64,000 bases of DNA. Origin: Bacteroidales bacterium KA00251 (lineage in GTDB: Bacteria > Bacteroidota > Bacteroidia > Bacteroidales > Porphyromonadaceae). The position numbers and the translations under genes are program-made. Within the stretch, counting starts at the first letter, position 1. Each line of letters starts with the position of its first letter. The notes below the pieces were generated by a model. The model made no database searches and was not told the DNA's origin. It worked only from the letters and a program-made list of their open reading frames with translations. Positions 48,061-58,199 of this stretch are shown piece after piece. The stretch lies in the NCBI GenBank assembly GCA_001552775.1, contig KQ959279.1, positions 33,588 to 97,587 on the forward strand, read 5' to 3'.

Positions 48061-50379
48061 TTATTGATTTTCTTGTAGGTTTAGTTTTTTGTTGCTTCTA
48101 GAGTTGTACTTTTGGGGGCTCTTGTTTTCTTTTTTTGCCACTAAGCCTCCATCTTTCATCGAAAAGACTACTATGTCACCTTCTTTGAGAGTTCCTTCCA
48201 AGATAAGATCGGTAACTCGATCTTCTATCTCAGTTTGTAGTGTACGAGCCACAGGTCTTGCTCCGTATTGAGGAGCATATCCTTTGTCTGTGAGGTACTG
48301 ACGCACAGCTTCGTCCACCACGATACCATAGCCTTGTTTATCGATTTTTTCAGCTATTTGTTGTAGCTGGTTATCTATAATGGAGCGTATGCTCTCTTTG
48401 GATAGACTATTGAAATGTACTACCGCATCCAAACGGTTTAAAAACTCAGGGCTAAAAGTTTTCTTCAGTTCCTTATCAATAATCCATTTAGCTTTCTGTT
48501 GTTCGACTGCTGGATCGTCCTCCATTTGGTATCCAATACTGGTTCCGAACTCACTTAATCTTCGGCTTCCTACGTTTCCAGTCATGATAATGACCGTATT
48601 TTTAAAATTGACACGACGACCAAAACTATCTGTAAGAGCCCCTTCATCTAAAAGTTGCAATAAGATATTAAATACCTCTGGATGTGCTTTCTCAATTTCG
48701 TCAAGCAAAAGCACACTGTAGGGGCGATGGCGAACTTTTTCAGTGAGTTGGCCACCTTCTTCGTAGCCAACATATCCAGGAGGAGCTCCTACAAGACGGG
48801 AAACAGTAAACTTTTCAGAAAACTCGCTCATATCAACTCGGATTAAAGCCTCCTCATCACCAAAGAGTTGCTCTGTAAGTTTTTTTACGAGGAAAGTTTT
48901 TCCAACTCCTGTAGGTCCCAAGAAAAGGAAACTTCCTATGGGTCGTTTTTCGTTTCTGAGACCTAGGCGATTTCTTTGGATGGCTCTAGCTACAGTTTGA
49001 ATAGCGTCATCTTGACCAACTACCTGCTTAGCAAGACTCTTATTCAGATCTCTCAGCTTTACGGTCTCTGACTTTGCTAGACGCTCAAGAGGAACCCCCG
49101 TAATTCTTGCCACTACTGCAGCCACTTGTTCACTATCTACCGTCGTGCACTGGATATTTTCTTTCGCACCTTCTAGCAACTCGTTGAGTTTTCTTCTCGC
49201 CTCTCTCTCTTTATCCCTCCAAGAGGCAGCCAATTCATAGTTGAGATCTTTTACGGCTTGATAGCGTTTTTCCTTGTACGACTTAGCTTCAGCTTTGATC
49301 GCATCCACTTCTTCCATAGGTACCACATTGCAAAGGCTTGCTCCTGCACCAGCTTCGTCTATTGCATCAATCGCTTTGTCGGGGAAGAAGCGATCTGAGA
49401 TATAGCGATCAGTAAGCTCCACTGCTACTTGGAGAGCTTCGTCTGTATAGAGTACGTTGTGAAATTTCTCGTATTGTCCTTTGATCTTCCTTAGTATCTC
49501 AAGCGTCTCCTCTGCACTATTTTGAGGCACTAAGACTTTTTGGAATCGTCTCTCTAGAGCTCCATCTTTTTCGATTGTCTTCGCATACTCTGAAAGCGTA
49601 GTAGCACCAATGCATCTTATTTCACCTCGTGCTAAGGCGGGCTTAAGCATATTGCTCATGTCCAAAGAATTTTCGGTACTACCTGTTCCTACTATTGTGT
49701 GAATTTCATCAATAAAAATGATAATATTGGGGTGACTTGTCAGCTCTTTCATGATGCCTTTTAGTCGCTCTTCAAACTCTCCACGATACTTCGTTCCTGC
49801 TACCAACAAGGCTGTATCTAGTCTGATAATCCGCTTGTCCATCAATGCAAGTGGCACCCTATTTTCAACGATTCGCTGAGCAAGCCCCTCAACAATTGCA
49901 CTCTTACCGACTCCAGGATCTCCAATGAGTACAGGGTTGTTTTTTTTACGGCGACATAGTACATGCATAAGTCGTAGCAATTCGCTTTCTCGTCCTATCA
50001 CGGGGTCATTTTTGCCATCTAAGGCAACCTTTGTAAGATCCGCACCGAAAGCGTCCAAGAAAGGAGTAGCATGTCTCTTAGGTGGCACTGGAGGCTTGCC
50101 AGAGTGCGGTGGATTTTGTTGTGAATCTCTTCCTTGATCTTTGTTGGAATTATCAAAGAGGGAGGGTCCATCATCTGAAGGGCTGTCACCTCCGGCAAAT
50201 TCAAAATCCTCATCGTTTTCCTCTTCATCCCCTTCAAACCCATTCCTAATCCTATTGAGATCTGCATCTCCTCCTTGAAGAGAGGAGTTTTGCTCTTTCT
50301 CTTGCAAGTTTACTACTCCAAGGCTTTCTCTTTTAGTTGTATTAGGGGAGATTTCTCCCTTTTTATTTATTCTCAGCAT
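48061..50379 (-). CDS. clpC: ClpC-type AAA+ unfoldase lacking the N-terminal Clp_N domain
   Basis: 772 residues with two AAA+ modules. D1: Walker A GDPGVGKS (153-160) and [12 protein letters not shown]2: GPTGVGKT and [11 protein letters not shown]. The short UVR-like middle helix [20 protein letters not shown] separates them and marks ClpC rather than ClpB. Residues 1-104 are an acidic, Gly/Ser/Pro-rich stretch ([17 protein letters not shown] and [13 protein letters not shown]) instead of the usual double Clp_N domain, which binds MecA/McsB-type adaptors; a stop codon sits just upstream of the ATG, so nothing is hidden. The ClpP-binding loop reads SIGY rather than IG(F/L). It starts a two-gene operon with htpG. 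A second, full-length Clp protein may exist elsewhere. Confidence 0.9.
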   Translation of the reverse strand: MLRINKKGEISPNTTKRESLGVVNLQEKEQNSSLQGGDADLNRIRNGFEGDEEENDEDFEFAGGDSPSDDGPSLFDNSNKDQGRDSQQNPPHSGKPPVPPKRHATPFLDAFGADLTKVALDGKNDPVIGRESELLRLMHVLCRRKKNNPVLIGDPGVGKSAIVEGLAQRIVENRVPLALMDKRIIRLDTALLVAGTKYRGEFEERLKGIMKELTSHPNIIIFIDEIHTIVGTGSTENSLDMSNMLKPALARGEIRCIGATTLSEYAKTIEKDGALERRFQKVLVPQNSAEETLEILRKIKGQYEKFHNVLYTDEALQVAVELTDRYISDRFFPDKAIDAIDEAGAGASLCNVVPMEEVDAIKAEAKSYKEKRYQAVKDLNYELAASWRDKEREARRKLNELLEGAKENIQCTTVDSEQVAAVVARITGVPLERLAKSETVKLRDLNKSLAKQVVGQDDAIQTVARAIQRNRLGLRNEKRPIGSFLFLGPTGVGKTFLVKKLTEQLFGDEEALIRVDMSEFSEKFTVSRLVGAPPGYVGYEEGGQLTEKVRHRPYSVLLLDEIEKAHPEVFNILLQLLDEGALTDSFGRRVNFKNTVIIMTGNVGSRRLSEFGTSIGYQMEDDPAVEQQKAKWIIDKELKKTFSPEFLNRLDAVVHFNSLSKESIRSIIDNQLQQIAEKIDKQGYGIVVDEAVRQYLTDKGYAPQYGARPVARTLQTEIEDRVTDLILEGTLKEGDIVVFSMKDGGLVAKKENKSPQKYNSRSNKKLNLQENQ

Positions 50380-50913
50380 TGCCTATTTTTACTTGTTATA
50401 CATTAGTGGGATAATTTCTATATTGCTATCTTAAAAAAGACAAGTTACTCTCACTTTCCTAAGAAGAATACAATCCCTAGTAGCAAATCTTGCAAAAACT
50501 ATGCCACCAGATAAAACATAGTCAGAATGACACTTTTTATAGTTCTTAAGACCTTTTCCGAAATCATTAAAAGGCGTCCTCTCTCTTTAGTATATTCCTA
50601 TAAACACTTTTCTATGAAATAAAATTGGGGGGGGGCATTCACAGGAATTGGATTTCTTATTTTAAGTTGCTACGCCAGCATAAGATGAACATGGCTTAGT
50701 CATATTTAAGGAATGTATGGTGTGAGACAAAAGCATCAAGTCTTCTGTTGGGCTAATTCAGTTTGTTTCTCTCTTTTACTTGGATTTTCTAGAAAAATTG
50801 CACTCAACAAAAAGATATCTCTCCTAAAAGCGACTAGTAAAGTCCTAAATATAGGAGGAGTCTTTGATACAATCACGGAAGAATGCGTATCTTTGCAAAG
50901 TAAAAACGAGGCA
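50380..50913. other. Divergent spacer between clpC and the zapA cluster
   Basis: 534 bp. It contains a run of nine G (50627-50635) and, at its right end, an exact Bacteroidota promoter (50863-50895). No clpC promoter could be pinpointed and no N-terminal Clp domain is encoded in it in any frame I checked. Open frames on the + strand from 50713 are the 5' UTR of the coiled-coil gene. Confidence 0.6.
50863..50895 (+). promoter_or_regulatory. Bacteroidota-type promoter of the coiled-coil/zapA genes
   Basis: TTTG at 50863-50866, 21-bp spacer, then TATCTTTG at 50888-50895: an exact consensus match. The start codon at 50914 is 18 bp beyond the -7 box, so the leader is very short. This also rules out the longer open frame beginning at 50713. 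Confidence 0.9.
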
Positions 50914-51210
50914 ATGACCCGAAAGGAAGAAGAGTTATTAAAAGCCCTCTCACTATCGATTGAGCGTCTGAAGTTATGTACAGAACGGCAACAACAAGCC
51001 ATCGCCACACTCCAGAAAGAGAATGCTCGTCTAGAGAGTCTACGCAAAGACCTTCATAAAATGAATGAAGAGTTGCGTACAAAAAACGATTTACTACTTT
51101 CTTCTCGGTTAATTGTAGCAGACGATGGCGACTGGTTAAAAGCTCGAAAGCGTCTGGAGGATTTGCGAAATAATATACTTCAAGGGATCAAACTCTTGGA
51201 AACGGAATAA
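50914..51210 (+). CDS. Small coiled-coil protein of unknown function upstream of zapA
   Basis: 98 residues, TRKEEELLKALSLSIERLKL, then a long charged helix (LKLCTERQQQAIATLQKENA to LHKMNEELRTKNDLLLSS) with a Leu-rich heptad pattern, and a C-terminal segment with KARKRLEDLRNNILQGIKLL. I do not recognise the family; the size, helical content and location, 79 bp before zapA and behind a strong promoter, suggest a cell-division accessory like ZapB or a partner of ZapA, but that is inference. The start is set by the promoter at 50863-50895. Confidence 0.65.
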   Translation: MTRKEEELLKALSLSIERLKLCTERQQQAIATLQKENARLESLRKDLHKMNEELRTKNDLLLSSRLIVADDGDWLKARKRLEDLRNNILQGIKLLETE

Positions 51211-51289
51211 AAGGAAACGTAGGATCTGCTAAACTATGCTAACTTAGCAACCTCACTAATAGGGGAGTCCCCTAAGAGAAGAGAGCAGG

Positions 51290-51628
51290 ATGGCAGAAGT
51301 TGCTTTTCTCTCAATGAAAGAGAACAAGAAGAGTCAAAGAATCTCGCTTTTGGTAGATGGTCATAAACTTTCTTTAGAGGTAACTCCAGAGGAAGAGAGC
51401 CTTTACAGACAGGCAGCCCAAACTTACAACCAACGCGTAAATCAGTACAGAGCACGGTATACAGGCGATGAAAAGTACCCTGTGCTTATGGCTGCTGTTG
51501 ATATGGCTCTGCAACTAGAAGTTTATCGACAGCGTCTTGATCACCAGCCTGTTGAAGAGCAATTGGAAAAGCTCAACAATGAGTTGAACTCCTTTCTCAC
51601 GGGTGTAGACAAAGAGTTTCTAGTGTAG
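51290..51628 (+). CDS. zapA: Cell division protein ZapA
   Basis: 112 residues: SQRISLLVDGHKLSLEVTPE, then EESLYRQAAQTYNQRVNQYR and the C-terminal helix LMAAVDMALQLEVYRQRLDH, all as in ZapA, which bundles FtsZ polymers. The N-terminus may begin at either of two close methionines. Followed by rny 136 bp later. Confidence 0.88.
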   Translation: MAEVAFLSMKENKKSQRISLLVDGHKLSLEVTPEEESLYRQAAQTYNQRVNQYRARYTGDEKYPVLMAAVDMALQLEVYRQRLDHQPVEEQLEKLNNELNSFLTGVDKEFLV

Positions 51629-51764
51629 AGGTAATTACTCTCTCTTCCGTTTTATTTCACAGCTTCTTCAGATTGAAGTTTTAGACTTCAGTAGTTTGTT
51701 TTTTTCTATTGCAGTAAGCCATCAACTAGTTACAATTCCTCCACATAAAGGTTGAATTATAGAT
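51629..51764 (+). other. Spacer between zapA and rny
   Basis: 136 bp. In many bacteria a 6S RNA gene follows zapA; this gap is shorter than a 6S RNA and only a small hairpin with a 6-7 bp stem (around ATTGAAGTTTTAGACTTCAG) is visible. I do not call an RNA gene. Confidence 0.35.
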
Positions 51765-53375
51765 ATGATTGAAACTGCGACTTTAATAGCTATAGCGATA
51801 GTTCTTGTGGCTATTGTGATAGCATTTTTGTGGACAAAAAGTTCAAAAAAAAGGATTGAGTCTCTTGAAGAAAAGGCCAAGAGCCAACTGAAAGAAGCCG
51901 AACACAAAGCTCAAGACCTTCTCCAGGATGCTCAGAAAAAGATACAAGAAAAGGAGAGGAGTAGCCACCAAATGCTACTCGAAAAAGAAAAAATGCTCGC
52001 TGAGAAAGTAAAAAGTGAGCGTGAGTCTTTACAGACCGAATACAAAGCTCAATGTGATGCCCTTTTTGGGAAAGAACAGAGTTTCAAAGAAGAGTGCCGT
52101 AAACTTGAAAGCGACAGAAATGCGTTTACAAAAAAAGAGGTTGAACTTGAGCTTCTAACTAAGGATCTCAACGAACGACGCGAAACTCTCGCACAGAAAG
52201 AGCAAGAAATAGAAGAAGCACTTCGTCTACATCGTGCAACCCTTGAAACAATAAGTGGACTTAGTGCAGAAGAAGCTAAGAAAAGTCTTGTAGAAAGCCT
52301 TACAATAGAAGCCAAAGAGCAAGCTCAAGCAGATGCCAAAGAAATGATCGAAGAGGTAACTATGGAGGCTAACCAGAAAGCCAAGAAGATCATTATCCAA
52401 TCTATCCAAAGAGTAGCTACAGAGACCGCTATAGAGAATGCGATTACAACCTTTCATATCGACAATGATGAAATGAAGGGTCGCATCATCGGCCGAGAAG
52501 GAAGAAACATTCGTGCTCTAGAAGCAGCAACAGGCGTAGAGATTATCGTAGATGACACTCCTGAGACGATTGTCCTCTCTGGCTTTGATCCTGTAAGAAG
52601 AGAGGTGGCAAGACTTGCCCTCCACCGTCTTGTTCAAGATGGTCGCATTCATCCTGCACGTATTGAAGAGGTGGTAGAAAAGGTAAAAAAGCAAATTGAA
52701 GAAGAGATTATAGAAACAGGTAAACGTACACTTATTGACCTCGGGATACATGGTATGCATCCCGACCTTGTGCGCCTAATTGGAAAAATGAAATACCGCT
52801 CTTCTTATGGACAAAACCTTCTTCAGCATTCAAGAGAAACCGCTAATCTCTGTGCCACGATGGCCTCGGAACTTGGGCTTAACCCTAAAAAGGCAAAGAG
52901 AGCTGGTCTCCTTCACGACATTGGCAAGGTCCCTGATGAAGAACCAGAACTACCCCATGCACTGCTTGGGATGAAGCTTTGCCAACAATACAAAGAAAAG
53001 CCCGACATCTGTAATGCAGTTGGCGCCCACCACGACGAAGTAGAAATGGAGACCTTGATTGCTCCCATCGTACAGGTATGCGATGCAATTAGTGGAGCAA
53101 GACCTGGTGCCCGAAGAGAAATTGTGGAAGCATACATAAAACGACTCAACGACCTAGAAAAATTGGCACTATCCTATCCAGGTGTAAAGAAGACCTATGC
53201 GATCCAAGCTGGTAGAGAACTACGTGTAATCGTGGGCGCTGAACAAACAGACGATGATGCTGTAGAAGAACTGTCTCAAGAGATTGCCCAAAGGATTCAA
53301 GACGAGATGACCTATCCTGGACAAGTAAAAATCACTGTCATTCGAGAGACTCGTGCAGTGAGCTATGCCAAGTAA
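51765..53375 (+). CDS. rny: Ribonuclease Y
   Basis: RNase Y is a membrane-anchored endoribonuclease central to mRNA decay. It has one N-terminal membrane helix (residues 1-25), a long coiled coil (about 25-190, rich in Glu/Lys with repeating [11 protein letters not shown]), a KH domain ([20 protein letters not shown]), and an HD domain with [20 protein letters not shown] and [16 protein letters not shown]. 536 residues, normal. Followed by prfC 41 bp later. Confidence 0.97.
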   Translation: MIETATLIAIAIVLVAIVIAFLWTKSSKKRIESLEEKAKSQLKEAEHKAQDLLQDAQKKIQEKERSSHQMLLEKEKMLAEKVKSERESLQTEYKAQCDALFGKEQSFKEECRKLESDRNAFTKKEVELELLTKDLNERRETLAQKEQEIEEALRLHRATLETISGLSAEEAKKSLVESLTIEAKEQAQADAKEMIEEVTMEANQKAKKIIIQSIQRVATETAIENAITTFHIDNDEMKGRIIGREGRNIRALEAATGVEIIVDDTPETIVLSGFDPVRREVARLALHRLVQDGRIHPARIEEVVEKVKKQIEEEIIETGKRTLIDLGIHGMHPDLVRLIGKMKYRSSYGQNLLQHSRETANLCATMASELGLNPKKAKRAGLLHDIGKVPDEEPELPHALLGMKLCQQYKEKPDICNAVGAHHDEVEMETLIAPIVQVCDAISGARPGARREIVEAYIKRLNDLEKLALSYPGVKKTYAIQAGRELRVIVGAEQTDDDAVEELSQEIAQRIQDEMTYPGQVKITVIRETRAVSYAK

Positions 53376-53416
53376 TCCATTTTACCGACAATAAATAGGC
53401 TATACATCTTTCCTAT

Positions 53417-55000
53417 ATGGCTTCTTTAAAGCAAGAGATTAACAAGCGACGCACTTTTGCCGTAATTGCTCACCCTGATGCGGGTAAAACGACCCTTACT
53501 GAGAAACTACTCCTTTATGGAGGTGCTATTCATGTGGCTGGAGCCGTAAAAAGCAACAAAATAAAGCGATCTGCGACGAGCGACTGGATGGAAATAGAGC
53601 GACAGAGGGGTATCTCTGTAGCAACTTCTGTAATGGGCTTTTCCTATGAGGGATACCAGATCAACATCCTAGACACTCCTGGTCACGAAGACTTTGCTGA
53701 GGATACCTTTCGTACTCTTACAGCTGTTGATAGCGTAGTAATCGTTGTAGACGGAGCAAGAGGGGTAGAAAAGCAAACTCGCCGGCTGATAGAAGTATGT
53801 CGTATGCGAAATACTCCTGTTATTGTTTTCATTAACAAATATGACAGAGAGAGTAAAGACCCCTTTGATCTTCTAGATGAGCTAGAAGAGGAACTACAAA
53901 TGGATGTAGTACCGCTCAGTTGGCCGATTGGCATGGGCGACCGTTTCAAAGGGGTATACAATCTATACCAAAAGCACCTATCTCTTTTTGAAAGCGATAA
54001 ACAACATATTGCTGAGAATGTAATAGCTCTAGACGACATTAACAAAGAAGAACTCAAACAATACATTGGAGACGACTTTGCAAAGAAACTACGACAAGAG
54101 GTAGAGATTGTAGAAGAGATCTACCCTCACCTAGATGAAGACAGCTATCTTGCAGGGCAACAAGCTCCAATCTTTTTCGGATCTGCACTCAATAGTTTTG
54201 GGGTAAAAGAGCTACTTGACTGCTTCATTCACATTGCTCCTCCCCCTCAACCAATCGAAGCTGTAGAACGGACAGTATCCCCCTATGAAGAGTATTTCAC
54301 CGGATTCGTCTTCAAGATTCATGCCAATATGGATCCCAACCATAGAAGTTGCATTGCTTTTGTAAAAGTATGTAGTGGTAAGTTTGAACGTAATAAATAT
54401 TATAGCCATATGCGACTGGGCAAGGAGCTACGATTTTCTTCACCAACAGCATTCATGGCCCAGAAGAAAGAGATTGTGGAAGATGCGTATGCTGGTGATA
54501 TAATTGGACTTCCAGATACTGGCAACTTCCAAATAGGAGACACTCTTACTGAAGGAGAATCCCTCCACTTTAGAGGACTTCCCTCATTCTCGCCAGAGCT
54601 TTTCCGCTACATTGAAAATGCAGATCCGATGAAACAAAAGCAACTCGTCAAAGGGTTGGACCAACTTATGGGGGAAGGTGTAGCACAGCTTTTTGTTAAT
54701 TCTTTTAATGGAAGACGAATTGTAGGCACTGTAGGACAACTCCAATTTGAGGTAATCAAGTTTCGCCTAGACCATGAATATGGTGCTTCATGTCGCTGGG
54801 AACCGATTTCCTTGTATAAAGCATGTTGGATAGAATCTGACGACATAGAAGCCTTAAAAGATTTTAAGCGAAGGAAATCTCAAAACATGGCACTAGACAC
54901 AGAAGGAAGAGAAGTATTCTTAGCTCCTTCTGCCTATCTCCTTTCTATGGCTCAACAAGATTTTCCCTCCATTCGATTCCACTTTACAAACGATTTCTAA
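53417..55000 (+). CDS. prfC: Peptide chain release factor 3
   Basis: RF3 is the GTPase that recycles RF1/RF2. 527 residues: GTPase motifs AHPDAGKTTLTEKLLLYGGA, SVMGFSYEGYQINILDTPGH, FINKYDRE, followed by the RF3-specific domains with FGSALNSFGVKELLDCFIHI and QLMGEGVAQLFV. The catalytic and switch segments are intact. Ends at 55000. Confidence 0.97.
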   Translation: MASLKQEINKRRTFAVIAHPDAGKTTLTEKLLLYGGAIHVAGAVKSNKIKRSATSDWMEIERQRGISVATSVMGFSYEGYQINILDTPGHEDFAEDTFRTLTAVDSVVIVVDGARGVEKQTRRLIEVCRMRNTPVIVFINKYDRESKDPFDLLDELEEELQMDVVPLSWPIGMGDRFKGVYNLYQKHLSLFESDKQHIAENVIALDDINKEELKQYIGDDFAKKLRQEVEIVEEIYPHLDEDSYLAGQQAPIFFGSALNSFGVKELLDCFIHIAPPPQPIEAVERTVSPYEEYFTGFVFKIHANMDPNHRSCIAFVKVCSGKFERNKYYSHMRLGKELRFSSPTAFMAQKKEIVEDAYAGDIIGLPDTGNFQIGDTLTEGESLHFRGLPSFSPELFRYIENADPMKQKQLVKGLDQLMGEGVAQLFVNSFNGRRIVGTVGQLQFEVIKFRLDHEYGASCRWEPISLYKACWIESDDIEALKDFKRRKSQNMALDTEGREVFLAPSAYLLSMAQQDFPSIRFHFTNDF

Positions 55001-55036
55001 CTTCTTCCCTCTCTCCTTCTAGGCATTTAGATTATT

Positions 55037-56380
55037 ATGCAGAATAAAGTTGCTCCCACTATAAAAAAGAACTACATAAAGCCTTTCATCTTTATGGTTA
55101 TTCTTATGGCCCTCATAGGGTTTATCACAGGGATGAACCAACAGTTTCAGGTGCCACTAAAGAACACATTCCTAGAAGATGTAGGCAAAGCAAAGAATAC
55201 CCTCTCCAATCTTCTAAACTTTGTTTTTTTTGCAGCCTACCTAGTAATGGGTCCTGTCGCAGCTCGATACTTGAACCGGAAAGGCTATAAAAGCTCTCTA
55301 TTGGTAGGCATCTTATGCGTAGCTGTAGCGATGCTTATCTTTGAGAGTTCCGTACTACTCTATCGTTGGGTTGACGGCTCAGACTTTCAAGCAATTAATC
55401 AACTTAGCATATTCTCAATAAAAGTACCCTTAAGTTTCTTTGTTTTTCTTGTAGGTAGCTTTTTATGTGGTACAGGACTAACCTATTTACAAACTTCTGT
55501 CAATCCATACTTGGTCGTCTGCACGGTGCCAGGAACAACAGGAATTACAAGACAAAACATTGGTGGAGTAGGCAATTCGTTAATGGCTACTTTTACCCCA
55601 TTTTTCGTAGCCTATGTAATTTTTGGAGGAGTAAAAGTAGAGACACTTTCGGTAGATGCTATGATTGTCCCCTTTATTGTCCTCTTTATTCTGTTACTAG
55701 TTTTGTACTTTGCTGTATATAAAGTAAGCCTTCCGCATCTTGAAGGGACTACAGATAAAAGCAATGAACGACTAAGAGATACTGTATTTCGCTATAGACA
55801 CCTTGTTTTGGGAACCCTTGCATTAGGCACGTATGTCGGTTGCGAGGTATGTATAGGAGCCAATCTTGTCACAGCCTGGGAAGACACATTTAGAAGTGCC
55901 AACCCTTCAGCAACGGATTCTCTCTTGAAAAGTGAATACGCCACAGCTGCACTCTGGAGTACTTTCTACTGGGGTGCTATGTTAATTGGTCGCTTTTTAA
56001 GCAGTTTCCTATCTAAAGTCTCTGCTCAGCGACAACTCGCCATAAGTACAGCACTCGCTATAGTGGCTATTACCATCTCAATCTTCACTCAAGACCTAAA
56101 AATATTGGTAGCTGTTGGCTTAATGCACTCTGTTATGTGGGGAGCCATCTTCTCTCTAGCCTTAGAGGGACTTGGCAAATACACAGTGGCAGGATCAGGC
56201 ATATTGCTTACAGGCCTCATAGGAGGTGCAATACTTCCACTTCTTCAAGGAATATGGGCAGACGCTGCAGGGTCTTGGCATTATAGTTGGTTCCTAGTCT
56301 TAGCAGGAGAAATCTTCATATTCTACTATGCTATACATGGACACAAAGTGATTCAACCCACAAGTAGAGTCAATAGCTGA
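55037..56380 (+). CDS. FucP-like MFS sugar permease
   Basis: 447 residues with twelve hydrophobic segments. The start FMVILMALIGFITGMNQQFQ and LNFVFFAAYLVMGPVAARYL, then GTGLTYLQTSVNPYLVVC, are typical of the FucP/GluP family (H+ symport of L-fucose, glucose or galactose). The family assignment is sound; the sugar is not known. It stands as a single gene 37 bp after prfC, and could be on the same transcript. Confidence 0.85.
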   Translation: MQNKVAPTIKKNYIKPFIFMVILMALIGFITGMNQQFQVPLKNTFLEDVGKAKNTLSNLLNFVFFAAYLVMGPVAARYLNRKGYKSSLLVGILCVAVAMLIFESSVLLYRWVDGSDFQAINQLSIFSIKVPLSFFVFLVGSFLCGTGLTYLQTSVNPYLVVCTVPGTTGITRQNIGGVGNSLMATFTPFFVAYVIFGGVKVETLSVDAMIVPFIVLFILLLVLYFAVYKVSLPHLEGTTDKSNERLRDTVFRYRHLVLGTLALGTYVGCEVCIGANLVTAWEDTFRSANPSATDSLLKSEYATAALWSTFYWGAMLIGRFLSSFLSKVSAQRQLAISTALAIVAITISIFTQDLKILVAVGLMHSVMWGAIFSLALEGLGKYTVAGSGILLTGLIGGAILPLLQGIWADAAGSWHYSWFLVLAGEIFIFYYAIHGHKVIQPTSRVNS

Positions 56381-56443
56381 TAAATCTACTCCATTCCACA
56401 CGAGCCAAGGATTTTATTTTTGTAGAAAGGAAAGGATAGAATC

Positions 56444-57028
56444 ATGATAATGATTGATGACAAAATCGTAAGTCATGAAATCTTGACAGAATGCTTTCTT
56501 TGTAACTATGAAAAGTGCAAAGGCATATGTTGTATAGATGGAGATAGTGGAGCTCCACTCAATCAAGAAGAGCTTCCAATTATTCAAAGCCTATTGCCTC
56601 AAATACTTCCTCTTCTTACAGAAAAAGCGCAAGAAGTAATTCACAAGAAAGGAATTAGCTACATTGACTTTTCGGGAGAAGAGGTAACATCTTTAGTTGA
56701 TGGAGGGCAGTGCGTCTTTGCCCACTTTGATGAAAATAAAAACTGCTTTTGCGCATTTGAAGTTCTCTACAGAAAAGGACTTACAACCTTTCCCAAACCA
56801 ATTAGCTGTCATCTTTATCCAATTCGTCTCCATTACTATGCACATGCCACTGCTCTCAATTATGATCGTTGGGACATTTGTAGAGGTGCCATCGTAAAAG
56901 GGAAAAGAAAAGGTGTACGGATATACCAAGCTCTCAAAGAACCGATAATCAGAGCCTTTGGCGAATCTTTTTACGAAGAGCTGGAGGCATGTGCTAAACT
57001 CTTGAAAAAAGAAAAGACTCTTCTATAG
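56444..57028 (+). CDS. DUF3109 cysteine-rich protein
   Basis: 194 residues, DUF3109 family, conserved in Bacteroidota. Eight or more cysteines occur in the pattern CFLCNYEKCKGICCIDG at the N-terminus and CVFAHFDENKNCFCAFEVLY, ISCHLYPIRL and DRWDICRGA later, the spacing seen in zinc/iron-chelating cluster proteins (YkgJ/Fe-S-like). Role unknown. It follows the MFS gene by 63 bp and precedes lrgA. Confidence 0.85.
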   Translation: MIMIDDKIVSHEILTECFLCNYEKCKGICCIDGDSGAPLNQEELPIIQSLLPQILPLLTEKAQEVIHKKGISYIDFSGEEVTSLVDGGQCVFAHFDENKNCFCAFEVLYRKGLTTFPKPISCHLYPIRLHYYAHATALNYDRWDICRGAIVKGKRKGVRIYQALKEPIIRAFGESFYEELEACAKLLKKEKTLL

Positions 57029-57061
57029 TACTGCATTTTTGAACCTAGGTATTCTCTTACT

Positions 57062-57454
57062 ATGAGATATTTAAAGCAATTTTTTATCATTCTACTTTTT
57101 TATGCTCTTGGCACACTAGCAGCTAATCTCATAGGAGACCTCATTCCAGGTAGCGTAATGGGGATGTTTCTCCTCTTCTTAGCTCTTAGGGCAAGAGTGA
57201 TAAAACCTAGTGAAGTACGTGATGCTTCCTATTTTCTCACCTCCATAATGGGCTTTCTCTTTATTCCTGCGGGTGTAGGACTTGTCACTCAGCTACCTCT
57301 TCTGCGACAATATTGGCATATCATCGTACTAGCAATGATCCTATCTACCATCATGGTCATGTCTGTGGTGGGACTTGCACAACAACGTTTTGAGTATCTG
57401 CACAAAAGATCATTGTCTAAAAAAACAGCCTCAACTAAAAAAGAATCAATCTAA
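57062..57454 (+). CDS. lrgA: CidA/LrgA family holin-like protein
   Basis: 130 residues, four membrane helices, with IILLFYALGTLAANLIGDLI and PGSVMGMFLLFLALRARVIK, the LrgA/CidA signature, and SIMGFLFIPAGVGLVTQLPL. LrgAB modulate murein hydrolase activity, autolysis and, in some bacteria, pyruvate transport. The gene overlaps no other and lies 2 bp before lrgB. Confidence 0.88.
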   Translation: MRYLKQFFIILLFYALGTLAANLIGDLIPGSVMGMFLLFLALRARVIKPSEVRDASYFLTSIMGFLFIPAGVGLVTQLPLLRQYWHIIVLAMILSTIMVMSVVGLAQQRFEYLHKRSLSKKTASTKKESI

Positions 57455-57456
57455 TC

Positions 57457-58161
57457 ATGTGGGCATCATTACTTACCGAACCTCTCTTTTGTTTACCTTT
57501 TACTCTAGGTGTATATCTCGGATCAAGTTGGATCTATCGAAAGACCAAAATCATCCTATTTCAGCCAATGCTCCTTACAATGGCTATTCTCATTGTTCTG
57601 CTAATTCTAACACATACACCTTACGATAGCTATGCCAAAGCATCATGGCTGATTGATTTCTTACTAGGTCCTAGTGTGGTAGCCTTAGGATGCCTTCTTT
57701 ACGACCAAATGGAGGTCCTTAAAGGGCGTTTATTCTCTACCCTAGTTTCAATTTTCATAGGAGCCTTGGTGGGAATAGTCACTGCTGCTGGAATAGTCCT
57801 TCTCTTGGGGGGGGGAAAAGTATTGGCCGCTTCAATGGGTCCTAAATCTGTAACCACTCCTATAGCCATTTCACTTTCTGCAAAGTCTGGAGGGATACCA
57901 GCTCTTACAGCTGTAGTCGTAGTAATCACAGGGTTATTTGGAGGCTTGGTTAGCCCCTTCCTCTTTAAAGTGCTCAGAATCCATAATCCTATTGCTAAAG
58001 GTCTAGCACTAGGCACCTCAGCTCACGGCATGGGCACAGCTACTGCGATACAACTTGGTGCAGTAGAGGGAGCTCTTGCAGGAATGGCTATCGGTATAAT
58101 GGGCTTCTTTACAGCCATTCTTATGCCTCTCATTTCTTACATCACCTCTCTCTTCTCCTAG
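57457..58161 (+). CDS. lrgB: LrgB family protein with an in-frame G9 tract
   Basis: 234 residues. GPSVVALGCLLYDQ, VLAASMGPKSVTTPIAISLS, SGGIPALTAVVVVITGLFGG and GLALGTSAHGMGTATAIQLG are LrgB/YohK signatures; about seven membrane segments. Nine G residues (57807-57815) encode the tail of a Leu and three glycines (residues 117-120) mid-protein; a change of one or two G would frame-shift and truncate it. In this sequence the frame is full length. Confidence 0.88.
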   Translation: MWASLLTEPLFCLPFTLGVYLGSSWIYRKTKIILFQPMLLTMAILIVLLILTHTPYDSYAKASWLIDFLLGPSVVALGCLLYDQMEVLKGRLFSTLVSIFIGALVGIVTAAGIVLLLGGGKVLAASMGPKSVTTPIAISLSAKSGGIPALTAVVVVITGLFGGLVSPFLFKVLRIHNPIAKGLALGTSAHGMGTATAIQLGAVEGALAGMAIGIMGFFTAILMPLISYITSLFS

Positions 58162-58199
58162 AGTTACAAGATCCCATACTATACTAGGGATAAGAAAAG

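Noticed and set aside
50713..50913. Extended N-terminus of the coiled-coil protein
   Set aside because: The region carries the promoter at 50863-50895 and its translation does not resemble a protein domain.
51629..51764. 6S RNA gene after zapA
   Set aside because: The gap is too short and lacks the long closing stem and central bubble expected.
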